Assembly: GCA_018350325.1 (NCBI GenBank)
Contig: JAEVLN010000030.1
Span: forward strand, 558,001 to 622,000
Length of the DNA stretch: 64,000 nt
Source: Globodera rostochiensis
Lineage: Eukaryota > Nematoda > Chromadorea > Rhabditida > Heteroderidae
Reading direction: 5' to 3'
The position numbers and the translations under genes are program-made. The notes under the pieces were generated by a model. The model made no database searches, was not told the origin of the DNA, and saw nothing but the letters and a program-made list of their open reading frames with translations. Below are positions 10,340-20,885 of this stretch, one piece after another; positions within the stretch are counted from its first letter, which is position 1; the number at the start of each line of letters is the position of its first letter.

Positions 10340-10690
10340 GATCATTTCTTTGCAGCATTTCCGATCAAAAGTGATCTGTGCAATTAGGGGTTGGATATCG
10401 CTACCTTCCATGCCGTCGTAATAAATTTCGCGGCTTTCTTCGCCTAGGAGCATGGGGCCCAGTCCGTGGCAATTTAGTACCAAATTCAACAAGTCTTCCC
10501 ACGCGCCCGTTTCCATTTACAAACGGGTGGATAGCAACCTTCACTTTAGCTTTTTAACCTGCACAGAGAACTGTTTCGTTCCCGCGGACGGATTGGCAAG
10601 TGCTACAAAATGTTGAGCGTCTGCCTCAAACAATGATGCAGAAATGGCGCGGCGCATTTCCGTTGCCGCCGCCGGGGAAATTTTTCCCTA
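10340..10690 (-). pseudogene. Decayed Fic-domain gene, opposite strand
   Basis: The minus strand carries the canonical catalytic motif HPFVNGNGRVGRL (His codon at 10529-10527). Past about 10490 the homologous continuation moves to another frame, where LLNLVLNCHGLGPMLL and REIYYDGMEG resemble the helices after the Fic loop. Upstream, about 10565-10690, a third frame gives TEMRRAISASLFEADAQ. At least two frameshifts and a stop just before the motif make it a pseudogene. Its 3' end faces the 3' end of the plus-strand Fic exons about 100 bp away, and its catalytic loop differs in sequence, so the two are not a recent palindrome. Confidence 0.65.
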
Positions 10691-10785
10691 AAAATTTCGA
10701 ATAAAACATAAAATCAAAAAAACAATTAAAAAAAATTTTGGTTGTAAATCTCTTAACAATTGAGTCAATAATTGAAAATTTTCTT

Positions 10786-10810
10786 GGCGGCCTCCTATCG
10801 GCACCACCGA
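10786..10810. repeat. Conserved GGCGGC..CCTATCGGCACC palindrome, diverged copy
   Basis: Reverse-orientation, diverged copy of the GGCGGTGCCGATAGGCGCC element at 12238, 41977, 47915 and 56754. It is flanked by the same TCTTAACAATTGAGT-like sequence. Confidence 0.55.
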
Positions 10811-11814
10811 ACCCTACGCCCCCAAAAGCCGAATTCTCAAAAATGAGGTTATTTTCGACGGCTAGTATAATAATCACAGATTTGAAAAACCCGTTAACAG
10901 CATAAAACTTGAACAAACCATTATTTATGATTTTACACATAATTTTGATTTTTGATTATTTTGAAGAAAAAATTTTCAACTAGAAGACCCGAACCCGATG
11001 AGCCGAAACCCGGCTTTTTTCTCGACCCGAGACCCGATCCGAGGTTTTTTCGGCCGACCTGATCCCAAACCCGACCCGATATCTTTCTCGACCCGCCTCA
11101 TCACTGATACACATATGACCATGACTGTATATTGAACTCAAAGGAACAGATTAGATAGTATGGTGGAAAAGTTGGCAAAAACACCGCACAATCGACTATA
11201 GCTGCCCGTAGTGAGGGCGCCGGGCGCGGGGGTTAACTGTGTTTCACCCATAAAATTTTTTATTAAGCTTAGACTCAGGCTTAAACAAAAGCCAGCTTAG
11301 GCCCAGGCTTGAGCAAGGCTTTAAAAGCTATGCGATGAACGGATAATCTGCAATTATGCCTGAATTATATTTTTCTTAGTTATATCACACAGCCCAAAAT
11401 CTAAATGTCGAAAAATGAATGAAAATCTTCTAATAGAATTGGAAAAGTCAGACAATTCTAAAATTTATCGACTCTATTTACATACCTTGCTTGGACTACT
11501 AAAAGTCAATAAACTCATCAATTTCTGATACTTTATGAAAAGTTCTAATAATTTTTAGATAGGGTGCGTTGATGTCCCAATTACTCTCGAAGTCTGACTC
11601 TCTCTTTTTATCACACTATTTCTTCAAAAATAAAATGTTCAAAAAAGTAAACTAAAACAATTTTTAGAGTGTGCTGATGTTCAAATTACTCTCGTCGTCT
11701 GACTCTCTCCTTTTTAGCACACTTTTTCTTCAAATGTAAAGTTTGTCTTAAAAATACTAATTTATGTCGAAAAATGAATGAAAACAATTGAAAATATGGG
11801 AAATCACATATAAG
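10811..11814. other. No gene seen
   Basis: AT-rich; includes a diverged dispersed repeat at 10985-11100, degenerate TTAGGC/AAGCTTAG words at 11265-11320, and a pair of direct repeats around 11570-11600 and 11665-11715 (ATTACTCTCG...CTGACTCTCTC). No exon is supported. Confidence 0.4.
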
Positions 11815-11940
11815 TCCATGCTGAACGCCCTGAACCCGATCAGCTGAACAAGCCCTTTTCTGACCCCCGAGACCGGCACTGACCACCCGATCCGACTTCA
11901 ATTTTTTGTTTAATCGGTCCTGTTCCGGGTGCTAAATTAT
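11815..11940. repeat. Dispersed repeat (copy 2)
   Basis: Second copy of the 6620-6780 repeat: CTGAACGCCCTGAACCCGAT, then TTCTGACCCCCGAGACCGG and AATCGGTCC. Confidence 0.75.
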
Positions 11941-12237
11941 GTTTTTTAAAAGAAAATGCTTCTAATGCAGAGTTCGTATCGAAAATTTTCAAAAAAAAGG
12001 ACATCAAAGGTAAAAAAAAGATTTTAGGCTCCGAAAATAGGACATTTTACAAAATGTTCAAATTCTTTATTTTTGGCATGAAATGAACTTTTTTAATCAT
12101 ATTCTTTCCAGCAACAATTTCACTCAACATTTGGGGGTTGGAAATTGCTCCCATGGATTTTCGAAAATGTTGCCGATTTTCGATTTTCAAAAATGCAATT
12201 TTTTTTTTGCGAATTTTGCTTTAGTGGGGGGGGGGGG

Positions 12238-12259
12238 TCGGCGGTGCCGATAGGCGCCG
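12238..12259. repeat. Palindromic GGCGGTGCCGATAGGCGCC element
   Basis: GC-rich imperfect palindrome following an 11 bp G-run and followed by GAGAAAATTTTGAACTTTTG and a TTTGTTAAGAAA word. The same palindrome plus tail recurs at 41977-41998, 47915-47936 and, reversed, 56754-56778. Confidence 0.75.
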
Positions 12260-12751
12260 TCGAGAAAATTTTGAACTTTTGACTCTATTTGTTAAGAAAT
12301 TTTCAACCAAAAATTTAAAAAATCGGCACTTTTTTGAAGTTTTTTTGGGTTCTGGGAATGCAGTACGGCTCGGAGAAGAGGGGCCTTGGGTGCGCGGGCA
12401 TTCCGAGCAATGGACACAGAGAAATTCGCTGTCCCCCCGCACTTTTACCATCCGCCCGAAACCGATCGACTCGGAATAACAAAAAGAAACCGACGAAACA
12501 ACAAAAATTGACCACTCATCGCTTTCCGCTGATTGGGCAATATGTGTGGGGGAGAGGGCTCTCTCTGTACTGATTGCCGCAGGCGCTGATTCATTCAAAT
12601 GAATGACGTCAGTGGAATTTCCGGCAGTCTGGATAGAAACAATGTAAAAGTCCGGAAATTTTTCCGAATCAGAACTTGGCGACATCATAAATCTTGAAAG
12701 CAAATGACAAAACTGAAAATATTTGAATTTAAATGTATTCAAATTTAATTT
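12260..12751. other. Open frames without recognisable product
   Basis: Both strands are open for 60-170 codons (for example the minus strand, 12742-12221), helped by a GC-rich patch at 12350-12480. No splice-consistent model or domain was recognised, so no gene is called. Confidence 0.35.
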
Positions 12752-13027
12752 TAGAGTTGGCCAACAAGATTTTGCCCGTTAACTTCAAATTGCCTCGAAT
12801 TGTGTTGGCATTTTTGATTGATTTTGAACGACTCCGCTTTGAATATCGTGCCTTTGATATTTCATGGCAAGAACACTCAATGGTTGGCGGAGCAGCTGAA
12901 TTTGGCATCAACACTGGATGCGTTCTTGTTGGAGCTGTTACCCTCGGGATTTCAACTTGGTTTAACGGTAAAAACCGAATGTTTAGAGAAGCATTTTGAC
13001 AGAGAGAATTCGAGTGGCTTTTCGTAG
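12752..13027 (+). CDS. Putative exon(s) of unknown gene
   Basis: Begins after an ATTTTAG acceptor and ends either at TTTAACG|GTAAAA (12968) or at CGTA|GTAAGT (13027). Two plus frames are open. One reads LANKILPVNFKLPRIVLAFL and a later hydrophobic Gly-rich stretch. The other reads NIVPLIFHGKNTQWLAEQ with a Leu-rich helix, and its stop is avoided only by using the strong GTAAGT donor. I do not recognise either product. It may belong with the exons at 13333-13627, but the phases do not prove a join. Confidence 0.3.
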
Positions 13028-13332
13028 TAAGTTTCTGCTTTTTGAATGATTTGGAGTTCAAAAATTTTTGAAAAAATTTGAATTTTCGAAAAATTGTTCG
13101 AATTCGGGCCAGGGTTCGGATTGGTCGAAACTAAGGGCCACATAAGCCAATATCAACTTTAGGTGGCATCAAAGCGCCATTGCACGATGCCGTTTTGGTT
13201 TTTTTTTTGTGTGCGACGGCAGGGCTCTCAACTCATCTGCGACAAAATATGGCAACCTGCTCTAAAAATATGGCATTTTTATGGCACTTTTCTTAAGAAA
13301 TTTTTTCAAAAAAACAATTATTTTTTTTTGAG

Positions 13333-13627
13333 AATTTTGCTTCATCTGTGGCGCGAGTCTCGCTCGCACTTACGAATTTGGGCCAGCAGGCAAAAAGGAT
13401 AAGTAAGCTCTTAAAATGTTTTTTTGTCTGAAATCTCTTCATAAATATGAAAATGAATTTGTTTTTAAGGTGGTTACAAAAACTATCGCAATGTTCGTGC
13501 TCACCGAAAAGTGAGTGTTCCGATTCGTGTGATGAATGAAATTTATCGTGGCATGCCTGGAAGGGGCTCGTACGATGCGGTCGATTATAACTGTTCTCAC
13601 ACTGGGCTAACGAATTCTTCCACAAAG
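13333..13627 (+). CDS. Two exons with LRAT-like NC-box
   Basis: Exon 13333-13402 (ends phase 1 at ATAA|GTAAGC) joins exon 13470-13627 across a 67 bp intron in one frame. The second exon encodes 52 residues including PIRVMNEIYRGMPG and SYDAVDYNCSH. The spacing Pro - Ile/Arg helix - Gly - Tyr - NC(S)H resembles the LRAT / NlpC-P60-like family, where the nucleophilic Cys sits in NCEHF. The upstream catalytic His segment was not found. The last codon is followed by GTAAAA, so the gene continued or is truncated at the repeat starting at 13684. Family assignment is by pattern only. Confidence 0.4.
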
Positions 13628-13683
13628 GTAAAAAATATTGGAAAAATATATTTTTAAAAAATTAAATCAATATTTTTAATTAA

Positions 13684-14408
13684 TTCCTCTATATATCTTA
13701 GAATAAACTTGTGTTTCGTACTTAAACTCTAATTTGAGCTTTCGGCGCGCCGGAGGCGCGCCAAAAGTTGTGGATTGCTTCTTCAACTTTTTGATGCGGA
13801 TTCAGGAAAACTATAGACTTTTCAGTCCCGTGGACGACTGAGTCCCAGGAGCCGAGTTGCGGTGCACTTTGGCAGTTTTACTGTTACGAAATTTTTTCTT
13901 TTTACTCCAATCGCTTAGCGCTCGCTGAAAGGGCCCTAAGTTGGACTGTTTCCGACAAGTTCGTAACCGAACACTTTTTGATCCGGACAAAACTGTGGTC
14001 TGTAAAAATTGGCAAAAATTGCTGGGTCGGGGTGCCGATTTTCGTTTTTTGTCCCTAACTTTTTTTGTTTTGCCCGCAGCTCTTTGGTGTCTTTTGCATT
14101 CTGGTAGATCTTTGCGAGCTGCGTCGAATGGTGTACTGTATGTGCTTGTGGGTGTTTGGCGTTTTGCACTAGGCGAGTTTGAAATTTTGGCGAATTTTGG
14201 CCATAACTTTGCGGGGATTCAATTTATCGCCAAACCGAATGCACTTTCAAAACTCAACTTTTCAAGAGCTTTCGAATGATATAAACTTTCCCAGTCAAAA
14301 GTCTTCATCTAAGCTTTGGCTGGGGATTTGGCGCTGGGATGGCCGAGTGGTGAGCGCTGGGGGCTGGGGTGGCCGCTGGCTGGGGGGTTCGAATCCCCGT
14401 GCCTGAAA
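13684..14408 (+). repeat. Head of tRNA-like composite repeat, copy 1
   Basis: Starts TCCTCTATATATCTTAGAAT, holds the hairpin GGCGCGCCGGAGGCGCGCC (about 13744-13762) and ends in a tRNA-like segment (14333-14406). The same order is found at 32074-32798 and, diverged, at 38397 and 44334. A partial copy is at 34801-35290. ORFs in it are shared by all copies but have stops or no start and no recognisable domain. Confidence 0.8.
14333..14406 (+). tRNA. tRNA-like segment (Ser/Leu type), SINE-like
   Basis: A box TGGCCGAGTGG (14340-14350) and B box GGTTCGAATCC (14386-14396) match RNA polymerase III consensus words. The T stem is GGGG/CCCC. Acceptor strands GCTGGGA and TGCCTGA pair at only about four of seven positions, so it is not a functional tRNA. 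It probably gives Pol III promoter activity to the repeat. Confidence 0.6.
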
Positions 14409-16075
14409 TCATTTTTTTTGACTTTGTACGCCTCTCTATGGTGGGGGAAAAATTTTCTAAAATCATTTTAAATTATTCCCGACTTTTTAAAAATATTTTT
14501 GTGTGTTATTTAGAAATTTTTGGAAATTTCAATTTTTTGGTTGCCAAAATTGGGGGAATAATTGAAAAATTCATAACTTTGCTCAAACTTGAGTAATCTC
14601 AAAAATTTTAGTATCATAAAATGCAGAAAAATAAGCTGCATTTTTTAGTTAAAGAAATATTATGTTACGTTTGAAACTCAAAAAGTTGTAGTAAATTTTG
14701 TGAAAAAAATGAATTTTTGACAAAAAAATTCATAAAAATTTTTAAAATGGAGATTTTCAAATTCTGTTTAATTACATAAATAGCTCATTTTTTGTTCTAT
14801 TAGAAAGTACTTGAGATTATTTTAATAGCTCTGCATTGAACGGAGTTACAAGAGTATAAGTGTTTTTGAATTCCCAACCCAAAGGGGGGAGACCCTTTTG
14901 GTGGGTAATAGAAAAAAAAATTTTTTTTGACTTTCCCTGTCTCTTTAATGCTGGCGAAATAATTCTAAATATGTTTTAACTTATTCCCGATTTTTTAAAA
15001 ATATTTTTGCGTGTTATTTAGAAATTTTTCAAATTCTCATTTTTTTGGTTGCCAAAATTGGTGGAATATTTGAAAAATTCATAACTTTGCTCAAACTTGA
15101 GTGAAGTGCATCATTTTTATATCAAAAAATGCAGAAAAATAAGCTGCATTTTCATTTATAAAAATATTCTCTTACGCCTGAAACTCAAAAAGTTTTAGTA
15201 AATTTTGTGCAAAAAATGATTTTTTCACAAAAAAATTCATAAAAATGTTTAAAATGGAGCGATTCAAAAAAATGCTAATTAGCAAAAATAGCTAATTTTT
15301 TTCTCTATAGGTTAGTATTTGGGTTCATTCCAATAGCTCTGCGCTGAACGGAGTTACAAAAGTATAAGCGTTTTTGAATTCCAAACCCAAAGGGGGGACC
15401 CTTTTGGTGGGTAATGGAACAAAAAAATTTTTTTATGACTTTCAATTGATGTTTAATGTTATAGAAATAACTCCTAAATATGTTTTAAAGTATTCCCGAT
15501 TTTTAAAAATATTTTAGCGTACTATTTAGCAATTTTTGGAAATTCTCATTTTTTTGCTTGCCAAAATTGGTGCAATATTTGAAAAATTCGTAACTTTGTT
15601 CAAACTTGAGAGATGTTCATCATTTTATATCATAAAATGCAGAAAAATAAGCTGCATTTTTTAGTTAAAGGAATATTATGTTAAGTTTGAAACTCAAAAA
15701 GTGGTAAGAAATTTTGTGCAAAAAATGAATTTTTCACAAAAAAATTCATAACAATTTTTGAAATGGAGATTTTCAAATTCTGTTTCATTACAAAAATAGC
15801 TAATTTTTTGCTCTACCAAATAGTTTTTGAGTTCATTCCAAAAGCTCTACATTGAACGGAGTTATAAGAGTATAAGTGGTTTTAACTTTCAAAACCAAAG
15901 GGGGGACCCTTTTGTTGTGAGATAAAAAAATAAATTTTTTTTTGTAATTTCCTATTGATATTTTATGTAGTGACATAATTTCTAAATAGGTTTTAAAGTA
16001 TCCCGATTTTTTAAAAATATTTTTGATCGGTCTTAGAAATTTTTGCAATTTCCTTTTTTTGCTCCGCAAATTTTG
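14409..16075 (+). repeat. Tandem ~500 bp units, array 1
   Basis: Three to four diverged units, each with ATTCATAACTTTGCTCAAACTT, a segment ATAAAATGCAGAAAAATAAG, and a closing CAAAGGGGGGACCCTTTTGG word (at about 14880, 15388 and 15897). Related units follow the tRNA-like head at 32799-34800, 39106-39630 and 45044-45570. Confidence 0.8.
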
Positions 16076-16340
16076 CTTAATGGTGTAGAAAACACAAACA
16101 TTCAGTCATTTAAACCTAACAAAAAACAAAACAAAATCAATTGTGCTTAAAACACAAAATTCAGCCATTTAATTACAAAATACAAGCCCATAACAAGTCA
16201 AAAATGTGTTTGTCAAACACTTACAAAAACACCAAATCAATTCAAATGTGTTGAAAACACAAGCAATTCAGCAATTTGACACTTATAAAATACAAAACAA
16301 GTAAATGTGTCGAAAACACAAGCACTTCAACAGTTTGACA
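16076..16340 (+). repeat. Diverged AAAACACAAACATTCAG minisatellite
   Basis: About four degenerate copies of the 62-64 bp unit that fills 36345-38100 (GAAAACACAAACATTCAG, CCATTTAATC, AACAAAAACAC). It directly follows the 500 bp array. Confidence 0.75.
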
Positions 16341-16364
16341 CTTACAAAAAACCAGAACTTGTGT

Positions 16365-16480
16365 CCCGGAAAATCAGAATGCACCAGAATTTGTTATTTG
16401 CTGTTCTGGAAATACAGAATGCACGAGAATTTGTTATTAGAGGTTCTGAAAATCCAGAATACACCAGAATTTGGTTTTGC
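16365..16480 (+). repeat. GCACCAGAATTTG minisatellite, short copy
   Basis: Three units with AGAATGCACCAGAATTTGTT and TTCTGGAAATACAG, the same unit that forms 35330-36345. Confidence 0.8.
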
Positions 16481-16619
16481 TTGAGCTGTGAACGAATGCA
16501 ACATTTCAAAAAATTAAATATAACCTTTCAGTCCGACATTCCAAAATTTATCGATCCACTTTCGTGGAGAGTCCAAATACATTGATCTTTGGCCTAAAAA
16601 ATTCAACCAATTTCTGCCG

Positions 16620-17125
16620 TTGCAGGATATTTCGACACTGGACGTTTCGACACTGGACATTTCGACACTGGACGTTTCGACACTGAGTTTTAAAAGTTGC
16701 AAAAAGGGTCCTTTATAGAGTTTCTTGATCGTAGCATCCAAGTCTGAGCTCCATTTCGACTCGATTTAGAACCCTAAACCCGAATCCAAACAAATTTTCG
16801 AAAATTCAAAAATTTACAAAAATCGATTTCGCATCAAAATCTTCAAAAAGCAAAAAATTACAACAAAAAAGGGCAAGTAGAGATCGAATTCATGCTTTTT
16901 TAAAGCTTTTGAAGCGAAATTGATTTTTGAAAATTTTTGAATTTTCGAAAAATTGTTCGAATTCGGGTTTAGGGTTATAAATCGGGTCAAAATAGAGCTC
17001 AGCCTCGGATTCTACGGCCACGATAACCCTATAAAGTACCATTTTGTCGACTTTTAAAACTCAGTGTCGAAACGCCCAGTGTCGAAATGTCCAGTGTCGA
17101 AACGTCCAGTGTCGAAAAGAGCTGT
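16620..17125. repeat. ~505 bp foldback element with TTTCGACACTGGACG arms
   Basis: The left end has four TTTCGACACTGGAC(G/A) units (16630-16688) followed by GAGTTTTAAAAG. The right end (17045-17118) has CTTTTAAAACTC followed by CAGTGTCGAAACGTC units in reverse complement. Internal arms hold GAGCTC...AACCCGAAT against ATTCGGGTTTAGGG...GAGCTC, i.e. the dispersed TTCGAATTCGGG repeat inside the foldback. Non-coding. Confidence 0.85.
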
Positions 17126-17440
17126 AGCCATTTCTGCATCTTTATCCAAAAAGTAGTAACAATTTCGAAAATTTTGCCATCTAAAAGTAGATGCAATGAA
17201 AATGCTGATAAATATGAGGCTATGTCCAATTTTTACCCTTTTCAAATTTCCGGCCAAATGTTCAAATCCTTTGTTGCTGATTTTTCAATTGTTTCGTAAG
17301 ATATTACTTTCAAAATTAATCTGCTGTTTAATCAAATTCCTTCAACAAAATCAAGCATTCTTTCATTTCAAAAACCGAATTCTTATTGGCCTTAAAGCGT
17401 TTACTTAACATAAAACATTTAAGCACTGAACATTTTTAAA

Positions 17441-19877
17441 ATGACTGAAACTAACAGCTCCCAAATCGCTCCTGAGCAGGGTAAACTAAAATTCAATTCG
17501 TTTTTTTTATTAAAACCTCTAACTCTTATCCAATCCTTTTTTAGCATCATCATCTACTTCTCTTAACAATGCGGTACGTGAATTACAAGTGATTCGTGCA
17601 CGCATACTTGAGTTGGAAGATCAGAAGCAAACAACAAATTCGACGACTCGAAACATGGGTGGGTGCAGATGCATTTTTCTGTTCGATTTTTTGGCCAGTC
17701 TTCGGAATTGCAGTCCTGACGAAAAAAGAAATAACAGATTCGATTTACCTATAAAATTTTAATGCTTTTTCTAAGGTAAAAATATGTCTGGCTTACGCAT
17801 TCGAGCTTCCAATTTCGGGAATGCCTAATACCGAGCTCGAATTCGAAATTTTTCGGCTTTTCAAAGGCAACCCTTTTTTGGTTTGCCCAATCTTCCACCT
17901 CCTTCCACATTAATACACATTAACGATGGCATTACTTTGTTTTCTTAAACCTACAGAAATTTGCGGTAATTTTTTGACCAGTTTCCACCCTATAAAACAT
18001 GTAGTTGCAATTTTTTTCACCGTAACCACACATTTTATTTTAAGTTGAGCAAGAGTTGGAAGAAGGCGAGCTCAGCGATTCTTCTGTCAGCACCTGGTCT
18101 GGGACCAGCGACGACTCCCCTATTTCTCCACCTCATCGGCGAGTTCGGTTTGCATCACCGCCACCAAATCCATTACCAATACCACCACCTGCATTAGTCG
18201 TGCCGCAACGTCATCGCACATTGGTAGAGCCGTCGCGTCGACGCCCCGATTTTAGACAACCATTTCGCCCGGTTGTTTTCTCCGATATTTCAAACTTGAT
18301 TAACTAACACTTTGAAGTGCTTTTTTCTGATGAATGGAAGCATCCCAAACATTTGGTTTTCCCAACATCGACTCCTCTCATCGCGTACAAAAAATTACAA
18401 GCACACTAATATGCCTAAACACCATACGGGGAATACCCATTAGTTCAGCTATGCACCTTTTTATGCTAACATTGTTTGAAAATATGTTATTTGATGCACT
18501 GAAAGCAGGGAAAACTCAGAAAGTAAGGTGGCAAATGACACCCAAAGTACTGTACATCCTTCCGAGTACCGACTTTAGATTCTCAGTAATTCATTCAATG
18601 TGCAACGAAGACTTATTTTAGTACTAGAATATTTAAAATTAAAATTTTGTATAATTCATTAATTTTACTATTATTTAACACTTTATAATTATAAAGGTCC
18701 ATCGCATGAGCACTGTCCGAATTATTTCCCCAACGCAGAATCGGCCGCCGTTTCGTTTCCCTCCCACACCTGTATGTTAAATAGTTTCATTCTTTTACTA
18801 TTTAAAAAATTGTTTAATCGCTATATTTGTTCAAACGCATTTTCCCATAGTCTAATTTCAAGCTATTCATTTATCACTTTTAATATTAAAGGTCCATCGC
18901 ATGGCCACCGTTCGCATTATTTCGCCTACGCAGGATCGACCGCCATTTCGTTTGCCTTTCAACACTGTATGTTTTATAGCTTTCATTGTTATTACTATTT
19001 TAAAACCAAAAGTTTAATAGCTATCAATTAGGTTGCGCAGCTTTTTCTAAATTTTGCTATTCATTTATCACTAATAAAGGCCCAGCGAATGTGTAAAAGG
19101 AAAATTAATAAATATGACGAATTTGAAGGTTTTCACGCCTAAATTGACTGGATTTTGCCAGTTTTCGTACCTTTTTTAGTCCATATTGGCATTTTTAGAT
19201 CATATTTTAAGTCCATGTTTGACGATTTTTATATTATATAAATCCGGTCTCTATTTCTCACTTTATAATAATAAAGGCCCAGCGAATGTGTAAAAACACA
19301 ACTATCAAAGATCACAAATTTGAAGGTTGTTACGACTAAATTGACTGGATTTTGCCAGTTTTCGTACCTTTTTTAGTCCATATTGGCATTTTTAGATCAT
19401 ATTTTAAGTCCATGTTTGACGATTTTTATATTATATAAATCCGGTCTCTATGTCTCACTTTATAATAATAAAGGCCCAGCGAATGTATAAAAACACAACT
19501 ATCAAAGATCACAAATTTGAAGGTTGTTACGACTAAATTGACTGGATTTTGCCAGTTTTCGTACCTTTTTTTACATATTTTGCCACTTTTTAAGATTTTA
19601 GTTCATATTTTGGAGCCATATTTGACATTTATTGTCCATATAAATGTACTCACTCTCTATTTATCACCTTTTAATAAAAAAGGCCCAGCAACGAATTGTT
19701 TTGCCGACGCTCAATCGACCGCAGTTCCGTTTGCCAACGCCGCAATCAACCTTTACTCACCCTCCTCCAAGAACCGTCCCTCCGCCTCCTTTGACTTCTC
19801 CGACGTTTCCTTTCCCGCCCCCCGTGCTGAACCAATACAACATTACCCAAACCAATGCAACAAATTATTTCCGATAG
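17441..19877 (+). CDS. Modular proline-rich protein with repeated RPxFR exons
   Basis: Exons chain in phase: 17441-17480 (MTETNSSQIAPEQ), 17545-17658 (helical segment with VRELQVIRARILELEDQK), 18045 onward (acidic EEGELSDSSVSTWSG, then proline-rich). The last can end by stop at 18307 or splice at CGCCCG|GTTGTT (about 18270) in phase 0. Next come two 75 bp modules, 18697-18771 and 18892-18966, each after ATTA(T)AAAG and before GTATGT, in phase 0. The terminal exon is 19683-19877 and ends NATNYFR. Each module encodes RIISPTQ(N/D)RPPFR(F/L)P; the end of exon 3 (RTLVEPSRRRPDFRQP) and the terminal exon (RIVLPTLNRPQFRLP) are clearly the same repeat, so four copies are present. No signal peptide or membrane segment is seen. 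The coil resembles N-terminal coils of cyst-nematode SPRY-family proteins, which is inference. Function unknown. Confidence 0.55.
18308..18690 (+). other. Intron of the modular gene
   Basis: A 95-codon ORF (18334-18621) lies here but has no domain, and it ends before the next 75 bp module. It is treated as intronic. Confidence 0.4.
19068..19690 (+). repeat. ~197 bp tandem repeat carrying acceptor-exon starts
   Basis: Three units, each with AAATTGACTGGATTTTGCC, CATATTGGCATTTTTAGATC and a terminal TAATAATAAAG|GCCCAGCGAATG splice-acceptor/exon start (at about 19080, 19277 and 19474). Each exon start reads AQRM(C/Y)K and the second and third continue NTTIKDHKFEGCYD to a stop. They are potential alternative terminal exons made by tandem duplication of intron plus exon start. 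Confidence 0.75.
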
Positions 19878-20149
19878 AAATTTTGTGCCTCCTTCACTCC
19901 CCTCATTCATTTCAATTTTTCCGCTTCAGCCGTGATTTTGATTACTCTGCCAAATTTAACATTTTGTTACAAAAAATTGCTCCTATCGATTTGCATTGCG
20001 TCGGCTTTAAATTGCTATTGCTTTTTTGTTTTGCAACTCAAGTTTATAAAACAAAATTTCTCCAATTTTACTGCCTTGATTTTTTAGGATCCTTTATACA
20101 AAAATACATAAATATTTTGAGTGTTTCTGATCATCTACGGGGGTAAATC

Positions 20150-20885
20150 TACAAAAATTTGATTGATTTTCCAATAACACAAAAAATATATTTCCAGATT
20201 TTTAAAAATATTTATGCGTTAATTGGAAAATTTCGGATTCAGCAACAAGTGGATAACCTAAATATATTAATTGAAGGATTTTTCAGATCTTCATTTTTTG
20301 CTGGCACTAATTCACTAAACATTTCAAAACATCATAACCTTCAAAAAAAGAGTACCCCAAATAAATTTGGTGTGATTAAAATTCAGATAAATCTGTGCAT
20401 TTTTTTGAACATATATTTTTATAAAATTTGAACATTTCGAAAAGCATTTTCGGAAAAATCAAAAAACGCTCGTATGTTTACTGCCTTATGTATTTAAAAT
20501 GTGCTTGTGTATCTTTACACTATTATCTCTCCAAAATTTGGTCCAAAATGTGCTTCTTCCCAAGAGTAAACAAGGGTTTTTTGGCCTAAACATTCAGCAT
20601 TTACCAAATTTTTAGTACTTCAATTTTTGAAACACTTGCTTCCTGCTAATTTTGGACTCTTTTTTTGGGTGAGTATTTGCAAAAATTCATAACTTAGTTC
20701 AACTTTGAGCTATGCCCATACCTTTTATATCAAGAGAACCACCCGTTTGACGCATTTAAATTTGTTGTCGAATTTTTAAATCTAAATTAAAGAATGATTC
20801 GTTTCCTTCAAAACAATCGTCCGTCAAATTTTTAAAATAATTTTAGCGCTTTTTAAAAGCAATTTGTGTGAAAAAGTTACCCAAC
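20150..20885. other. No gene supported
   Basis: A 90-codon AT-rich ORF (20159-20431) has no start context or domain. Nothing else is seen before the ATG at 20893. Confidence 0.4.

Noticed and set aside
13936..14279. ORFs conserved between 13.9, 32.3 and 35.0 kb
   Set aside because: They belong to the head of the tRNA-like composite repeat. The conserved frames differ in start and stop between copies and show no domain.
14333..14406. Functional tRNA-Ser/Leu gene
   Set aside because: A and B boxes are good, but the acceptor strands pair at only about four of seven positions and the segment is repeated inside a larger repeat.
16620..17125. CRISPR-like short repeats (TTTCGACACTGGAC)
   Set aside because: Units are contiguous without unique spacers and form inverted arms; this is a eukaryotic foldback element.
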